The notes under the pieces are model-generated. The model made no database searches. It had not been told where the DNA came from and worked only from the letters and a program-made list of their open reading frames with translations. Position numbers and translations under genes: made by a program. Shown in pieces: positions 24,685-34,617 of a stretch of DNA of 64,000 bases. The stretch is taken from assembly GCF_000012305.1 (NCBI RefSeq), contig NC_007204.1, positions 558,001-622,000 on the forward strand, given 5' to 3'. The stretch comes from Psychrobacter arcticus 273-4. GTDB taxonomy: Bacteria; Pseudomonadota; Gammaproteobacteria; Pseudomonadales; Moraxellaceae. The stretch's first letter is position 1, and each line of letters opens with the position of its first letter.

Positions 24685-24886
24685 AAGAATCACCTTTGCA
24701 GCGAATGGCTACGGTTTGAGCTGGTTGGAAGTAGACACGCACAGCTGGGAAATCGTAGGCGCGTGTGGTGCTGGTAGTCACTTAATCGGTCGGGCATGTC
24801 GCCTGGCTGACCGTGGCATGAAAATAGAATATCGCTACGGTATCGGCTACAAGCGTATCGAAGCGAACGTTGAGAAGATGGGGTAA
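24668..24886 (+). CDS. Small hypothetical phage protein, 72 residues
   Basis: The ATG at 24668 is chosen over an upstream GTG. The protein has beta-like alternating segments with several Gly residues and ends in YRYGIGYKRIEAN. It overlaps the previous gene by 17 nt. No family is recognised. Confidence 0.65.
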   Translation: MTKKIKRITFAANGYGLSWLEVDTHSWEIVGACGAGSHLIGRACRLADRGMKIEYRYGIGYKRIEANVEKMG

Positions 24887-24889
24887 GTT

Positions 24890-25405
24890 ATGAGTATAAA
24901 AAATATTGAAAAGCAGCCAGTTATTTTAAATGCTCAAGAAGTTAGAGCAATTTTACATGGCGGTAAGACGCAGCATAGGTCAGTCATTATTCCGAAGGTG
25001 GAAGGTGTTGGGTTGCGCTTCATTGACTACGGAAAAGGCTGGAAAGCGTATGAAACGGATGATTCAGACACAACACTACCCTCTGATGATTTGTTGGTTA
25101 AATGTCCTTATGGTGCGGTAGGCGATATTTTAAATCTACAAGGCGCAAGCAGTGGACGAATGATCAGATTAGGTCTAAAAATAACTGCTATCCGAATAGA
25201 GCAATTGCAGGACATATCACATAAAGATGCTGTTGCTGAAGGCGTAAATCATTTTGATATTGAAGCGCCTTTGCGGGATCAACCTTTATCAGTAGCGCAG
25301 ATTGTATTTTCGAGTCATTGGGATGCTAAGCAACTTGATGATGACACGGGTTGGGATTCAAATCCGTGGGTTTGGGTTATTGAATTTGAAGAGGTGGCAG
25401 ACTAA
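24890..25405 (+). CDS. ASCH/PUA-like phage protein
   Basis: This 171-residue protein has the pattern often seen in phage ASCH-like proteins: PVILNAQEVRAILHGGKTQHR near the start, CPYGAVGDIL in the middle, a strand with ITAIRIEQLQDI and a final NPWVWVIEFE. ASCH folds are predicted to bind RNA or modified nucleotides. The biochemical role is not known. It belongs to the early plus-strand operon. Confidence 0.7.
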   Translation: MSIKNIEKQPVILNAQEVRAILHGGKTQHRSVIIPKVEGVGLRFIDYGKGWKAYETDDSDTTLPSDDLLVKCPYGAVGDILNLQGASSGRMIRLGLKITAIRIEQLQDISHKDAVAEGVNHFDIEAPLRDQPLSVAQIVFSSHWDAKQLDDDTGWDSNPWVWVIEFEEVAD

Positions 25406-25605
25406 TGGCTGATGATGCTGATCGCGCAAACGACTATGTTGACTTAACAATGGCTCACTGCCTAAGTCGCGCACCAAAATTTGATAAACCGTCGCTGACA
25501 GAATGTATGGAATGCGGCGAAGATATCCCCGCTAAACGCCAAGCGATGGGCGGGGTTACGCTCTGTGTGGATTGCCAAAGCGTGTTTGAAAAAAGGGGTA
25601 AGTGA
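25405..25605 (+). CDS. TraR/DksA-type C4 zinc-finger protein
   Basis: This 66-residue protein has CMECGEDIPAKRQA and CVDCQSVFEKR, the TraR/YbiI small C4 zinc finger. TraR-type proteins bind the RNA polymerase secondary channel and mimic DksA with ppGpp. Length matches the family. It overlaps both neighbours by one base. Confidence 0.9.
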   Translation: MADDADRANDYVDLTMAHCLSRAPKFDKPSLTECMECGEDIPAKRQAMGGVTLCVDCQSVFEKRGK

Positions 25606-25718
25606 TGCTTATTTATATGAATACTTTATTTGCCATCGTAGGCGCATCGATAGCGCTAGGCATGCTTATCACCAGCATCATTTGGTTGCTAGTGGTTGAA
25701 TTTAGAAAAGAGGAGTGA
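25605..25718 (+). CDS. Tiny membrane protein, 37 residues
   Basis: A short frame encodes a peptide with one hydrophobic helix (about residues 7-31) and a charged end, EFRKEE. It overlaps the TraR-like stop by one base and ends just before the excisionase gene. The coupling supports translation. The function is unknown. Confidence 0.6.
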   Translation: MLIYMNTLFAIVGASIALGMLITSIIWLLVVEFRKEE

Positions 25719-25723
25719 TTAAG

Positions 25724-26113
25724 ATGGCTAATACAACTAATATTCCGCAAATTATTGACCAGCTTATCGAAGTAATACAAAATGGTGGCGGGTTGATTGA
25801 TTGGGTACAGGCTGAGCGCTTTGAGCAAATCACTGGTATCAAGCAATCAACGTTACGCGGCAAGCATGAAATGTGGCCAGAAGGCATTGTCTGGGCTAAG
25901 TTTGATGATGGTCGCCTCTATTATAGTATTGCGGGGTATAACAATTGGGCAAGTCAGCAAGCAGCAAATCGCTGCCCACAGGCGTCACCGAAAGAAACGG
26001 TACTATCCGTATCTGGTGGATGTGGCACAAAAAGAGGCGCTGGCAAACGCTTGAAAAGCTCCCCGCAACTGATCGGGGCTACACCACCGCGTCTGTTATC
26101 AGAAATCGCTTAG
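25724..26113 (+). CDS. Excisionase-like protein
   Basis: This protein of about 129 residues has a winged-helix-like N-terminal half (VQAERFEQITGIKQSTLRGK, WPEGIVWAKFDDGRLYY), typical of small phage excisionases beside tyrosine integrases. The second half of the frame overlaps the integrase start by about 170 nt and has low-complexity character, as in overlapping xis-int pairs. It should direct prophage excision. Confidence 0.7.
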   Translation: MANTTNIPQIIDQLIEVIQNGGGLIDWVQAERFEQITGIKQSTLRGKHEMWPEGIVWAKFDDGRLYYSIAGYNNWASQQAANRCPQASPKETVLSVSGGCGTKRGAGKRLKSSPQLIGATPPRLLSEIA

Positions 26114-27093
26114 CAGACCATGCCAAATGGGGCACACTTACTGAAGATATCATCAATGAGTTATGCGGTAACGATGATGCCCCAAAAACCACTCCTACCT
26201 TTTTAGATTACGCTAGGCTTTACCTGAAACAGTCAGATGTCAGTAAAGCCACCTTGCGTGAATACGCAAAGTCCCTCGATAGATACTGGATACCGCCCTG
26301 GTACCAACGCGAAATCCATACCATTACCGCAAAAGAAGTCCGCACATTGATAGCGGACATTATTTGGTCTAGCGAAAAGACGCGTAATAACAATCTGATC
26401 CCCTTGCGTGGGGTTTTTGGTATTGCATTAGATGATAGCGTCATCCATACCAACCCAGTCGATAAGATAAAAAACACCAAGCATCAATCACCGCCACCGG
26501 ACCCATTTAGCCGTGATGAAATGGAGCGTCTGCTTACCTGGTTGCATGACAAACACGGTAAAGATGAAGCGGTATATTGGCTATATTTTGAATTGGCATT
26601 CTGGACAGGTATGCGCACAGGCGAGCTGCTCGCACTGACTTGGGATGATATCGATTGGGATGCGGGACTAATCAAAGTCAGTAAAGTCATGAGTGATGGT
26701 GAGCTGGTTAATCGTACCAAGACAGCTGAATATCGTGATGTGTTTTTTAATGCACGCAGTGAAGATGCGCTGAAGCGATTAAAACGTATCAAATCAGCTG
26801 TGAGTGATCGTCTTTTTATGTCGCCGCGCTTTATTAATAGTGCTTGGCAAACAGATAAGACGCCAAGACGGGCGCTGACTGAAGCGATGAAAGCGACCGG
26901 CATACGACATCGTGCTACTTATACGACGCGCCATACTTTTATAACTAACTGTTTAACGGATGGATTGAATATATACTTTGTGGCCAAACAAACCGGCCAT
27001 AGCGTGAGAACGCTTGAGACTAGATATGCGCGCTGGATCGATGTATCGAAAGCGCGTAGTGAGATTGCTAAATTAAATACGGGGAGTAGGTAA
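25945..27093 (+). CDS. int: Tyrosine integrase
   Basis: This 382-residue recombinase starts at a TTG at 25945. The N-terminal part resembles a DUF3596/arm-binding domain, then a SAM-like core domain, then the catalytic domain with Arg 224 in GMRTGELLAL, Lys near 259, TTRHTF around 328-332 (Arg 329), His 352 and Tyr 361. Box II normally reads HxxR but here is YTTR, so Tyr replaces the usual His. It should recombine at the adjacent tRNA-Pro site. Confidence 0.95.
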   Translation: MGKSASSKSLPTGVTERNGTIRIWWMWHKKRRWQTLEKLPATDRGYTTASVIRNRLADHAKWGTLTEDIINELCGNDDAPKTTPTFLDYARLYLKQSDVSKATLREYAKSLDRYWIPPWYQREIHTITAKEVRTLIADIIWSSEKTRNNNLIPLRGVFGIALDDSVIHTNPVDKIKNTKHQSPPPDPFSRDEMERLLTWLHDKHGKDEAVYWLYFELAFWTGMRTGELLALTWDDIDWDAGLIKVSKVMSDGELVNRTKTAEYRDVFFNARSEDALKRLKRIKSAVSDRLFMSPRFINSAWQTDKTPRRALTEAMKATGIRHRATYTTRHTFITNCLTDGLNIYFVAKQTGHSVRTLETRYARWIDVSKARSEIAKLNTGSR

Positions 27094-27094
27094 G

Positions 27095-27322
27095 ATGTTT
27101 ATTAATCACAAGCGGTGCCCAGACTGTGGAAATAGGCTCAGAAAGAATGATTGGCGGTGCAGGGATTGCGAGAGTCAAAGCTTAACCAATTGGCCACTAA
27201 CTCTAACAATCTGGTTTGGGTTTATGGCTTTGATAGGGATTCTTGTACTCAACTTCTTAGAAACAGCATGTAAGAGCAGCCTTATACAGCAGATTGCTAT
27301 AAATTGGGGCATGAGCTGTTGA
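27095..27322 (+). CDS. Small zinc-ribbon membrane protein
   Basis: This 75-residue protein has CPDCG and CRDCE (zinc ribbon, about residues 8-27) and one membrane helix (about 36-53). The start follows the integrase stop by 1 nt, so the two genes are coupled. It has a layout similar to the zinc-ribbon moron at 7254-7784. Function is unknown. Confidence 0.65.
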   Translation: MFINHKRCPDCGNRLRKNDWRCRDCESQSLTNWPLTLTIWFGFMALIGILVLNFLETACKSSLIQQIAINWGMSC

Positions 27323-27344
27323 TTTGTGCCAAATTTGTGCCAAA
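27323..27344 (+). repeat. Tandem 11-mer near the attachment site
   Basis: TTTGTGCCAAA is present twice in direct, adjacent copies between the last prophage gene and the tRNA terminator. It may be an integrase arm site, or part of the attachment region. Confidence 0.5.
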
Positions 27345-27379
27345 AAAATAACTCAACGACCTAAGCCGTTGAGTTATTT
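27342..27379 (-). terminator. Terminator of the tRNA-Pro gene
   Basis: AAATAACTCAACG (27346-27358) and CGTTGAGTTATTT (27367-27379) form a perfect 13-bp stem with an 8-nt loop. On the minus strand a T-tract follows. It can also end transcripts from the integrase side. Confidence 0.85.
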
Positions 27380-27388
27380 AGTATTTCT

Positions 27389-27465
27389 TGGTCGGAACGG
27401 CAGGATTTGAACCTGCGACCACTACACCCCCAGTGTAGTGCGCTACCAGACTGCGCTACGCCCCG
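27389..27465 (-). tRNA. tRNA-Pro(GGG)
   Basis: The minus strand folds into a cloverleaf: an acceptor stem CGGGGCG/CGTTCCG with two G-T pairs, D stem GCGC/GCGC, anticodon stem CTACA/TGTAG with loop CTGGGGG (anticodon GGG), T arm GCAGG-TTCGAAT-CCTGC, and an encoded CCA end. The prophage lies directly beyond its 3' end, the typical use of a tRNA as attachment site. Confidence 0.97.
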
Positions 27466-27476
27466 AATGACTGACT

Positions 27477-27504
27477 ATTTTACGCAAAATTATGTATATT
27501 GCAA
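27477..27504 (-). promoter_or_regulatory. Promoter of the tRNA-Pro gene
   Basis: On the minus strand TTGCAA (27499-27504) and TAAAAT (27477-27482) are 16 nt apart, 11 nt upstream of the tRNA 5' end. Confidence 0.7.
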
Positions 27505-27523
27505 GGGCTATTTATATTAGCCC
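27505..27523 (-). terminator. Hairpin after gatB
   Basis: GGGCTA and TAGCCC pair around a 7-nt loop downstream of gatB on the minus strand. The following T content is low, so it is only a weak terminator candidate and overlaps the -35 region of the tRNA promoter. Confidence 0.35.
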
Positions 27524-27579
27524 AAATCTACAATCGTATTTTGCCTATAACAGTCAGCATAACCAATGAGCCGTTCTCC

Positions 27580-29109
27580 TTAATCCAAAAGCTCTTTTAG
27601 GATTTGGTTGACTTGCTGCGGGTTAGCACTACCGCGACTGGCTTTCATGACTTGACCAACCAGGCCGTTAAAGGCTTTTTCTTTGCCGCCGCGATACTCT
27701 TCAACCATTGCTGTATTCTTAGCAATGACCTCTTCAACGATGGCTTTGATAGCACCTGTATCGGTTTCTTGCTTAAGACCTTTTTCTTCGATGATTTTAT
27801 CTGCCGCGTCATCAGCATCGCCGCCCGCGCGTTCATACAAGGCGCCAAATACTTTTTTAGCCAATTTACCAGATAAGGTATCGTCTTTAATACGTGCTAG
27901 CATGCCAGCCAATTGCTTGGCGCTGATAGGGGAGTCGATGATATCTTTGTCATCTTTATTCAGTGCACCAAGTAGGTCGCCCATGACCCAGTTAGCAGCC
28001 ATCTTAGCATCTTGCTGATCAATCTCAGCAACGACATCTTCAAAGTAATCAGCAATTTGACGACTACCAGTCAAGATACGAGCGTCATATTCCGAGAGAC
28101 CAAGCGCCTCTTCAAAACGCGCGCGACGGGCAACCGGTAGCTCTGGCATCGCTGCACGAATGCTATCAACCGTGAGCTGCTCAATGCGCACAGGTAGCAA
28201 GTCAGGATCAGGGAAATAGCGATAGTCGTTGGCGTCTTCTTTAGTACGCATAACACGAGTTTCATCGCGCTCGGGATCATAAAGCATCGTTGCTTGCACG
28301 ACCTTGCCACCATCCTCTAAGATATCGATTTGACGTTCGATTTCACGATTAATAGCACGCTCGATAAAGCGAAATGAGTTTAAATTCTTCAGCTCAGTAC
28401 GAGTCCCCAATTCTGCACCAGGCTTACGAATAGAGACGTTACAATCACAGCGGAATGAGCCTTCTGCCATGATGGCATCTGAGATGCCTAGCCAAGTCAC
28501 CAGCTGATGAATGGCTTTGATATAAGCAAGCGCTTCATGAGCTGAGCGCATATCAGGCTCAGAGACAATTTCAATCAGCGGCGTACCAGCACGGTTTAAA
28601 TCGACGCCAGTCATACCATCGACGGCATCATGAACGGATTTTCCAGCATCTTCTTCTAGATGCGCGCGGGTAATCCCCATGCGTTTAGGGTATTCGTTCT
28701 TTTCACCTTCATTGACAACGACATCAATATAACCCTCGCCAACGATAGGGTTTGCCATCTGGGTGATTTGATAGCCTTTTGGCAAATCAGGGTAAAAATA
28801 GTTTTTGCGGTCAAAAGTATTGAATAAACCAAGCTCAGCGTTAACACCGATACCGAATTTTAGCGCACGATCGACCACACCAGCATTTAGTACTGGCAAG
28901 ACACCCGGCAAACCCAAGTCAACGATACTGGCTTGGGTGTTTGGTTCGTGACCAAAGTCAGTCGGTGCGCTAGAGAATATCTTACTTTCAGTATTAAGCT
29001 GGCAGTGAATCTCGATACCGATGACCACTTCATAACCATCAACGAATAGCTCTGGACGAACATCGTGTTTGCGAACGGCATTGTTGTCAGTAGTAGGTGC
29101 TGTGTTCAT
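27580..29109 (-). CDS. gatB: Aspartyl/glutamyl-tRNA amidotransferase subunit B
   Basis: This 509-residue protein has the GatB catalytic core ([23 protein letters not shown]) and a C-terminal helical YqeY-like tail (about residues 400-509) that binds tRNA. It transamidates mischarged Glu-tRNA(Gln) and Asp-tRNA(Asn). The ATG at 29109 shares one base with the gatA stop. A longer open frame upstream lies inside gatA and is not used. Confidence 0.97.
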   Translation of the reverse strand: MNTAPTTDNNAVRKHDVRPELFVDGYEVVIGIEIHCQLNTESKIFSSAPTDFGHEPNTQASIVDLGLPGVLPVLNAGVVDRALKFGIGVNAELGLFNTFDRKNYFYPDLPKGYQITQMANPIVGEGYIDVVVNEGEKNEYPKRMGITRAHLEEDAGKSVHDAVDGMTGVDLNRAGTPLIEIVSEPDMRSAHEALAYIKAIHQLVTWLGISDAIMAEGSFRCDCNVSIRKPGAELGTRTELKNLNSFRFIERAINREIERQIDILEDGGKVVQATMLYDPERDETRVMRTKEDANDYRYFPDPDLLPVRIEQLTVDSIRAAMPELPVARRARFEEALGLSEYDARILTGSRQIADYFEDVVAEIDQQDAKMAANWVMGDLLGALNKDDKDIIDSPISAKQLAGMLARIKDDTLSGKLAKKVFGALYERAGGDADDAADKIIEEKGLKQETDTGAIKAIVEEVIAKNTAMVEEYRGGKEKAFNGLVGQVMKASRGSANPQQVNQILKELLD

Positions 29110-30605
29110 TATACCGTCTCCTTCGCGATGGTAGAGTGTTGCAAATGATGATCTGTATGCTGCTGGAATAAATGAGCAGTAGAGAGCAATTTGCTTTCTT
29201 GCCAATATTGTCCAATCAATTGCAAACCAATAGGTAAGCCTGCTGAGGTTAAACCAACCGGCTGACTAAGCGCAGGTAGACCCGCTAAGTTGACACCAAT
29301 GGTATAAACATCACCCAAATACATCGTTGCAGGATCGAGGTCTTCACCAAGTTTATAAGCCGCTGTTGGTGCGGTTGGACTGGCGATCACATCACAATTG
29401 GCAAAGGCATCTTCGAAGTCTTTGACGATGAGGCGGCGAACTTTTTGTGCTTTGATGTAATAAGCGTCAAAGTAACCAGCGGATAGCGCATAAGTACCTG
29501 ACAAAATACGGCGCTGTACTTCAGGACCAAAGCCTTCAGAACGCGAACGCGTGTATAAGTCAATCAAGTCTTTTGGGTTTTCACAGCGATACCCAAAGCG
29601 TACACCATCGAAGCGTGATAGGTTCGATGATGCTTCAGCCGGTGCCAGCATATAGTAAGTGGCAAGAGTAATCTCTGGATCAGTGATAGTCACCTCTACA
29701 ATGGTCGCGCCAAGCTCTTCGTATTTCTTTAACGCTGCACGAGCCGCTTGTTCGACTTCAGTATCAAGTCCTTTACTAAAGTATTCTTTAGCAACACCAA
29801 TACGCAAGCCGGCAAACGGTTTATCACCAGCGCTGGCAGCAGCGTCATTTAAATCTTGTACATAATCAGGCATGTCGTATTTGATAGAAGTGGCATCGCG
29901 TGGGTCATGACCAATCATTGGTTGTAACAGATAGGCACAGTCCATGGCACTACGTCCCATACTACCGGCTTGATCAAGACTGGAGGCATAAGCAATCATA
30001 CCGAAGCGAGAGACGCGACCATAAGTAGGTTTGATACCGGTTAAGCCGCAAAATGAGGCAGGCTGACGAATTGAGCCACCAGTATCACTGCCCGTAGCGA
30101 CTGGTACAAATCCCGCCGCCACTGCTGCTGCACTACCGCCTGATGAGCCACCAGGCACGTGTCCTATGTTCCAAGGGTTGTGCACAGCACCGTAATATGA
30201 GCTTTCGTTGTCCGAGCCCATGGCAAACTCATCCATATTGAGCTTACCAAGACTGATCATGCCCGCTTTATCGATGTTAGTGACGATGGTCGCATCATAA
30301 GGAGAGATAAAGTTGTGCAGCATCTTAGAACCGCAGGTGGTCAATACGCCTTGGGTACAAAAAATGTCTTTATGCGCCATTGGCACGCCAAGTAATGGTC
30401 GCTTATCACCTTGCACGCGCATCTCGTCCGCCGCTTTTGCTTGTGTGCGTGCTGTCTCAGAGGTATGAGTGATAAAACTGTTAATCTTACTATCAAGGGC
30501 GTTGATACGTTTGATATAGTGGTCAGTCAGCTCAAGGCTGCTAAATTGTTTGTCTTGCAGACCAGTAATGAGCTGCTGGGTACTTAAGAGATGAAGTTCA
30601 GACAT
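29109..30605 (-). CDS. gatA: Aspartyl/glutamyl-tRNA amidotransferase subunit A
   Basis: This 498-residue amidase has the Ser-cisSer-Lys triad visible as Lys in [15 protein letters not shown] and [11 protein letters not shown]. It releases ammonia from glutamine and passes it to GatB. It lies in the order gatC-gatA-gatB, consistent with one minus-strand operon. Confidence 0.97.
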
Positions 30606-30670
30606 AAGGTGTCGTCCGTCAAAATGTTAATAGCATAAAATAAGATAAGAATTCAGAGAGCGACAGCCGC

Positions 30671-30985
30671 CTATTCAATCACTTGCGGTACCAAATACAA
30701 GCCATCTTCCACGGCAGGGGCGACCGATTGATTGCGCTCGCGGTTAATATCGTGTTTGGCGACATCAGCACGCAGGTCTTGACAGGCTTCATGAATATTC
30801 GATAAAGGTTTGATGTCAGTGGTATCAACATTGCCAAGCGTATTCATCAGCTTTAATATTTTGGTAATATCAGCAGCGTAGCTATCGGCAGTATTTTCAT
30901 CGACACCTAAACGGGCAAGGTTGGCAACTTCTAAGATTTCTTCACGGCTGACAGTGTTGTCAGACGTTAATGGTTGCTGTGACAT
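30671..30985 (-). CDS. gatC: Aspartyl/glutamyl-tRNA amidotransferase subunit C
   Basis: This 104-residue protein has the GatC pattern: helices with EILEVANLARLGVDE, ITKILKLMNTLGNVDT, then LRADV and the late GLYLVPQVIE. It is the belt that links GatA and GatB. It heads the operon, divergent from mreB. Confidence 0.95.
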   Translation of the reverse strand: MSQQPLTSDNTVSREEILEVANLARLGVDENTADSYAADITKILKLMNTLGNVDTTDIKPLSNIHEACQDLRADVAKHDINRERNQSVAPAVEDGLYLVPQVIE

Positions 30986-31171
30986 AGTGTCTCCAGTTAC
31001 GGACAGTTTTTGTTAAAGTAGAATATGACTAAAACAGATAAGCGCTAAAATAAGCGACTTATATAAAGATGTAGGTATACAGTGGGTTTATTATAAAGCA
31101 TCTGACCGAAGTTTACAGAGCAGGACACTTGATTGCGGCACAATCTTTACTCAGATCGTTACTCAAAGCGG

Positions 31172-31216
31172 CTTTACTAAGTACTCCTTTACTAAGTACT
31201 CCTTTACTAAGTACTC
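31172..31216 (+). repeat. Three tandem copies of a 15-mer
   Basis: CTTTACTAAGTACTC is repeated exactly three times, then a partial CTTTATTA. Copy number could vary by slippage. It has no obvious coding use. Confidence 0.85.
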
Positions 31217-31517
31217 CTTTATTAAAAAAGGATTAACCAGATAACCGATTTCGTAAAGTTGACCGGATAGTAAAAAATTGACTGTCAATTACACCCCATT
31301 CAATGACGAAATACGTTACAGTGGGTAGCTGCTGCTAAGCAAATCATCAAGCAAAGTACTTAGTAAATATTATAAGACGCTAGCTGCTTGTTAATGATTG
31401 AATTAAAGGGTGTTTCATTAAAGCGGCTGGTATGGTCTGTGATTTCAAACTTTGTAACAACTTTTAGCGAATAAGAGTGAAATCCTAGCGTACTGATGCA
31501 AATATCTGTGTTTTTTT

Positions 31518-31550
31518 TGAGCCAAATCGGTATAATTTAGCTCAGTTTTT
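31518..31550 (+). terminator. Terminator-like hairpin in the mreB leader
   Basis: TGAGCCAAAT and ATTTAGCTCA pair with one mismatch and precede GTTTTT on the plus strand. It overlaps the TATAAT box at 31531, so the two cannot act together. It could be an attenuator or the end of an unseen small RNA. Confidence 0.4.
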
Positions 31551-31611
31551 TCATTTCATCATTATAGCTTCGGTTTGACTTGTTACGATGATAAACTCTC
31601 GCCACAGGTAA

Positions 31612-32727
<1,116 letters not shown>

Positions 32728-32729
32728 AT

Positions 32730-32757
32730 CATTGTTTATCAAGCATTGTTTATCAAG
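32730..32757 (+). repeat. Two tandem copies of a 14-mer after mreB
   Basis: CATTGTTTATCAAG is present twice, followed by CATTGTTAT. It is a short tandem repeat directly after the mreB stop. Confidence 0.75.
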
Positions 32758-32830
32758 CATTGTTATATCGGCAATGTTAGATAAGGCTGAAGTTAAAGAT
32801 AAATAGGTATGAAAAAAGGTGGATGAATAA

Positions 32831-32863
32831 CATTAAAGGTAGCCAATAAGGTTGCCTTTAATG
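32831..32863 (+). terminator. Hairpin between mreB and mreC
   Basis: CATTAAAGG-TAGCC and GGTTG-CCTTTAATG form a long stem with two imperfect pairs and a short loop. The T-tract is weak. It may reduce downstream transcription or protect mreB mRNA. Confidence 0.45.
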
Positions 32864-32984
32864 TTGTTAATAAAAGCTATCTATCGCTAATAGATACTTA
32901 GCATTTTTTGATACAATCATCTTTTATATAGTGCTATTCAGTGCTGGCAACTGCTCACATTAAAACCTCTACATTAGACGAACT

Positions 32985-33845
32985 ATGACTCCAAGTATTT
33001 TTGCTCGCCAGCCACTCGTGCTTCGTATGACTGCTGTTTTATTGATAGTGGCATTGATACTGATGTGGTTTGATAGCAAAAATCCAGAATGGTTCAATCC
33101 TATACGCTCAAGCAGCCACGCCGCGATGCAGCCTATTTATGAGCTGTCATTGCTACCCAGTTATGCCAAACACTGGTCAAGCGGTAGTCTGCAATCAAAA
33201 GAAGCGCTGCGCCGCGAAAATATGCAGCTCAAATCGCAGCTTATTCACGCCCAAGCCAAATTACAGCAGCAAGATTATATCTTGGCGCAAAACGCCCGTT
33301 TGCAAGGTATTCTATCGACCACGAGTCCAGAGCAATTTGATTTAAACTTGGCACAAGTGATTGGTACCGACACCAATCTTTTGCGTCAAATTGTGGTATT
33401 GAATAAAGGTGCTCAAGATGGGGTGCAAGTTGGACAAACAGTCATCGATGAAGACGGCATCTTAGGGCAGATTATTAATGTCTATCCTAATACCAGCCGT
33501 TTATTACTAATTACTGATGAGCGGCAGTCCGTCGCCGTTACTGTCAAGCGGACTGGTCAGCGCGCTATTGTCACTGGTCAAGGCATACCTACCTCATTGA
33601 GCCTTGAGTATGTTTTTAAAACCTCAGATGTGCGTGTCGGTGATGAACTGGTATCATCTGGATTAGGTGAGCGTATCCCTGCAGGCTATCGCGTTGGTCG
33701 TATCGCGCATATTGAAGACACGCAAGCAGATAATTTTAGAAGTATTAAAGTCACTCCTGCGGCAAACTTTGTTAATAATGCTTATGTGCTGATATTGCAA
33801 GACAAGCTGGCTAATAAAGATAATATTGGCATCACTGAGCCTTAA
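32985..33845 (+). CDS. mreC: Rod shape-determining protein MreC
   Basis: This 286-residue protein has one membrane helix near residues 9-26, a coiled coil (about 65-105) and a beta-rich periplasmic part with VIDEDGILGQIINVYPNTSRLLLITDE. It links MreB to the wall enzymes RodA/PBP2. Length fits the family. Confidence 0.96.
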   Translation: MTPSIFARQPLVLRMTAVLLIVALILMWFDSKNPEWFNPIRSSSHAAMQPIYELSLLPSYAKHWSSGSLQSKEALRRENMQLKSQLIHAQAKLQQQDYILAQNARLQGILSTTSPEQFDLNLAQVIGTDTNLLRQIVVLNKGAQDGVQVGQTVIDEDGILGQIINVYPNTSRLLLITDERQSVAVTVKRTGQRAIVTGQGIPTSLSLEYVFKTSDVRVGDELVSSGLGERIPAGYRVGRIAHIEDTQADNFRSIKVTPAANFVNNAYVLILQDKLANKDNIGITEP

Positions 33846-33992
33846 TAATAATTATTCGAAATAATAATTGTCCGATATTTAGCCGTCATCTCATTTAAGC
33901 GCGCTGTTTTGTTTTACGCCTCGTTTTTTATTCCCTGCAATGCTCAATTTATCATTAAGTAGCTGCTAAACATCCGCCAAAGGTAAGTATTC

Positions 33993-34478
33993 ATGGCATA
34001 TCCTGATTCTGATCATGCAAATGGGCTGCTGCATGCCGTGATTGTACTGAGTTTTATTATTGCCTCATCGCTCAGTGTTTATCCATTAAGCCCTAGTATG
34101 GCCACATTGCGTCCTATGATCATGATCATGATACTGATTTATTGGTTATTATTTCAGCCACGTTATGTGGGCATTTTTAGCGCCTTTACCATTGGCCTTA
34201 TTGCTGATTTACTGATGGATACTCATTTAGGACAACAAGCTTTTTCTGCTGTGGTAGTGGCGCTCATGATAAAGGTCACCAGTATTTATATCAGACAGCT
34301 AAACACGGTTAGTGCATGGATAATAGCCAGTTTGGGATTGTTTGTGTTTCAAGCGAGTTTATGGATGCTACAGATGTTTGTGCAAAATGTCTTTGTTGCC
34401 CAATCTACTTTTTCTTTATTGATGAGCATCATCAGTTGGCCATTGGTGCTTTTGACGTTACGAAAATTTGTACGCTAA
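33993..34478 (+). CDS. mreD: Rod shape-determining protein MreD
   Basis: This 161-residue protein is very hydrophobic, with about five membrane segments, and follows mreC as usual. It has the family's RPMIMIMILIYWLLF and GLIADLLMDT-like loop motif. It is part of the elongasome. Confidence 0.93.
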   Translation: MAYPDSDHANGLLHAVIVLSFIIASSLSVYPLSPSMATLRPMIMIMILIYWLLFQPRYVGIFSAFTIGLIADLLMDTHLGQQAFSAVVVALMIKVTSIYIRQLNTVSAWIIASLGLFVFQASLWMLQMFVQNVFVAQSTFSLLMSIISWPLVLLTLRKFVR

Positions 34479-34617
34479 TCAGGGTAGTTATTGCAGCGAT
34501 TATCAACACAAGTATTTTAATTAAAAATGATTTTTACAAGCATCTACTATAAACGACGCTCGTTTACTTTGGGCTAAGCCTATCAATACCCAATTTTTAT
34601 ACAATAAGAGAGTAGCC

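Larger units (their letters stand above)
1..27388. mobile_element. Partial lambda/HK97-type siphoviral prophage with a DGR
   Basis: The region carries a full set of siphovirus head genes, tail genes down to the tape measure and a gpM-like protein, replication genes, lysogeny control, excisionase and integrase. The integrase end abuts a proline tRNA gene, a common attachment target. The left end is outside the window, and no lysis genes and no gpL, K, I or J homologues are visible. These are expected to lie left of position 1 if the element is complete. Structural genes are open and show no frameshift decay, so the prophage may be functional. The exact right boundary, somewhere in about 27323-27465, cannot be fixed without the other attachment site. 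Confidence 0.95.
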
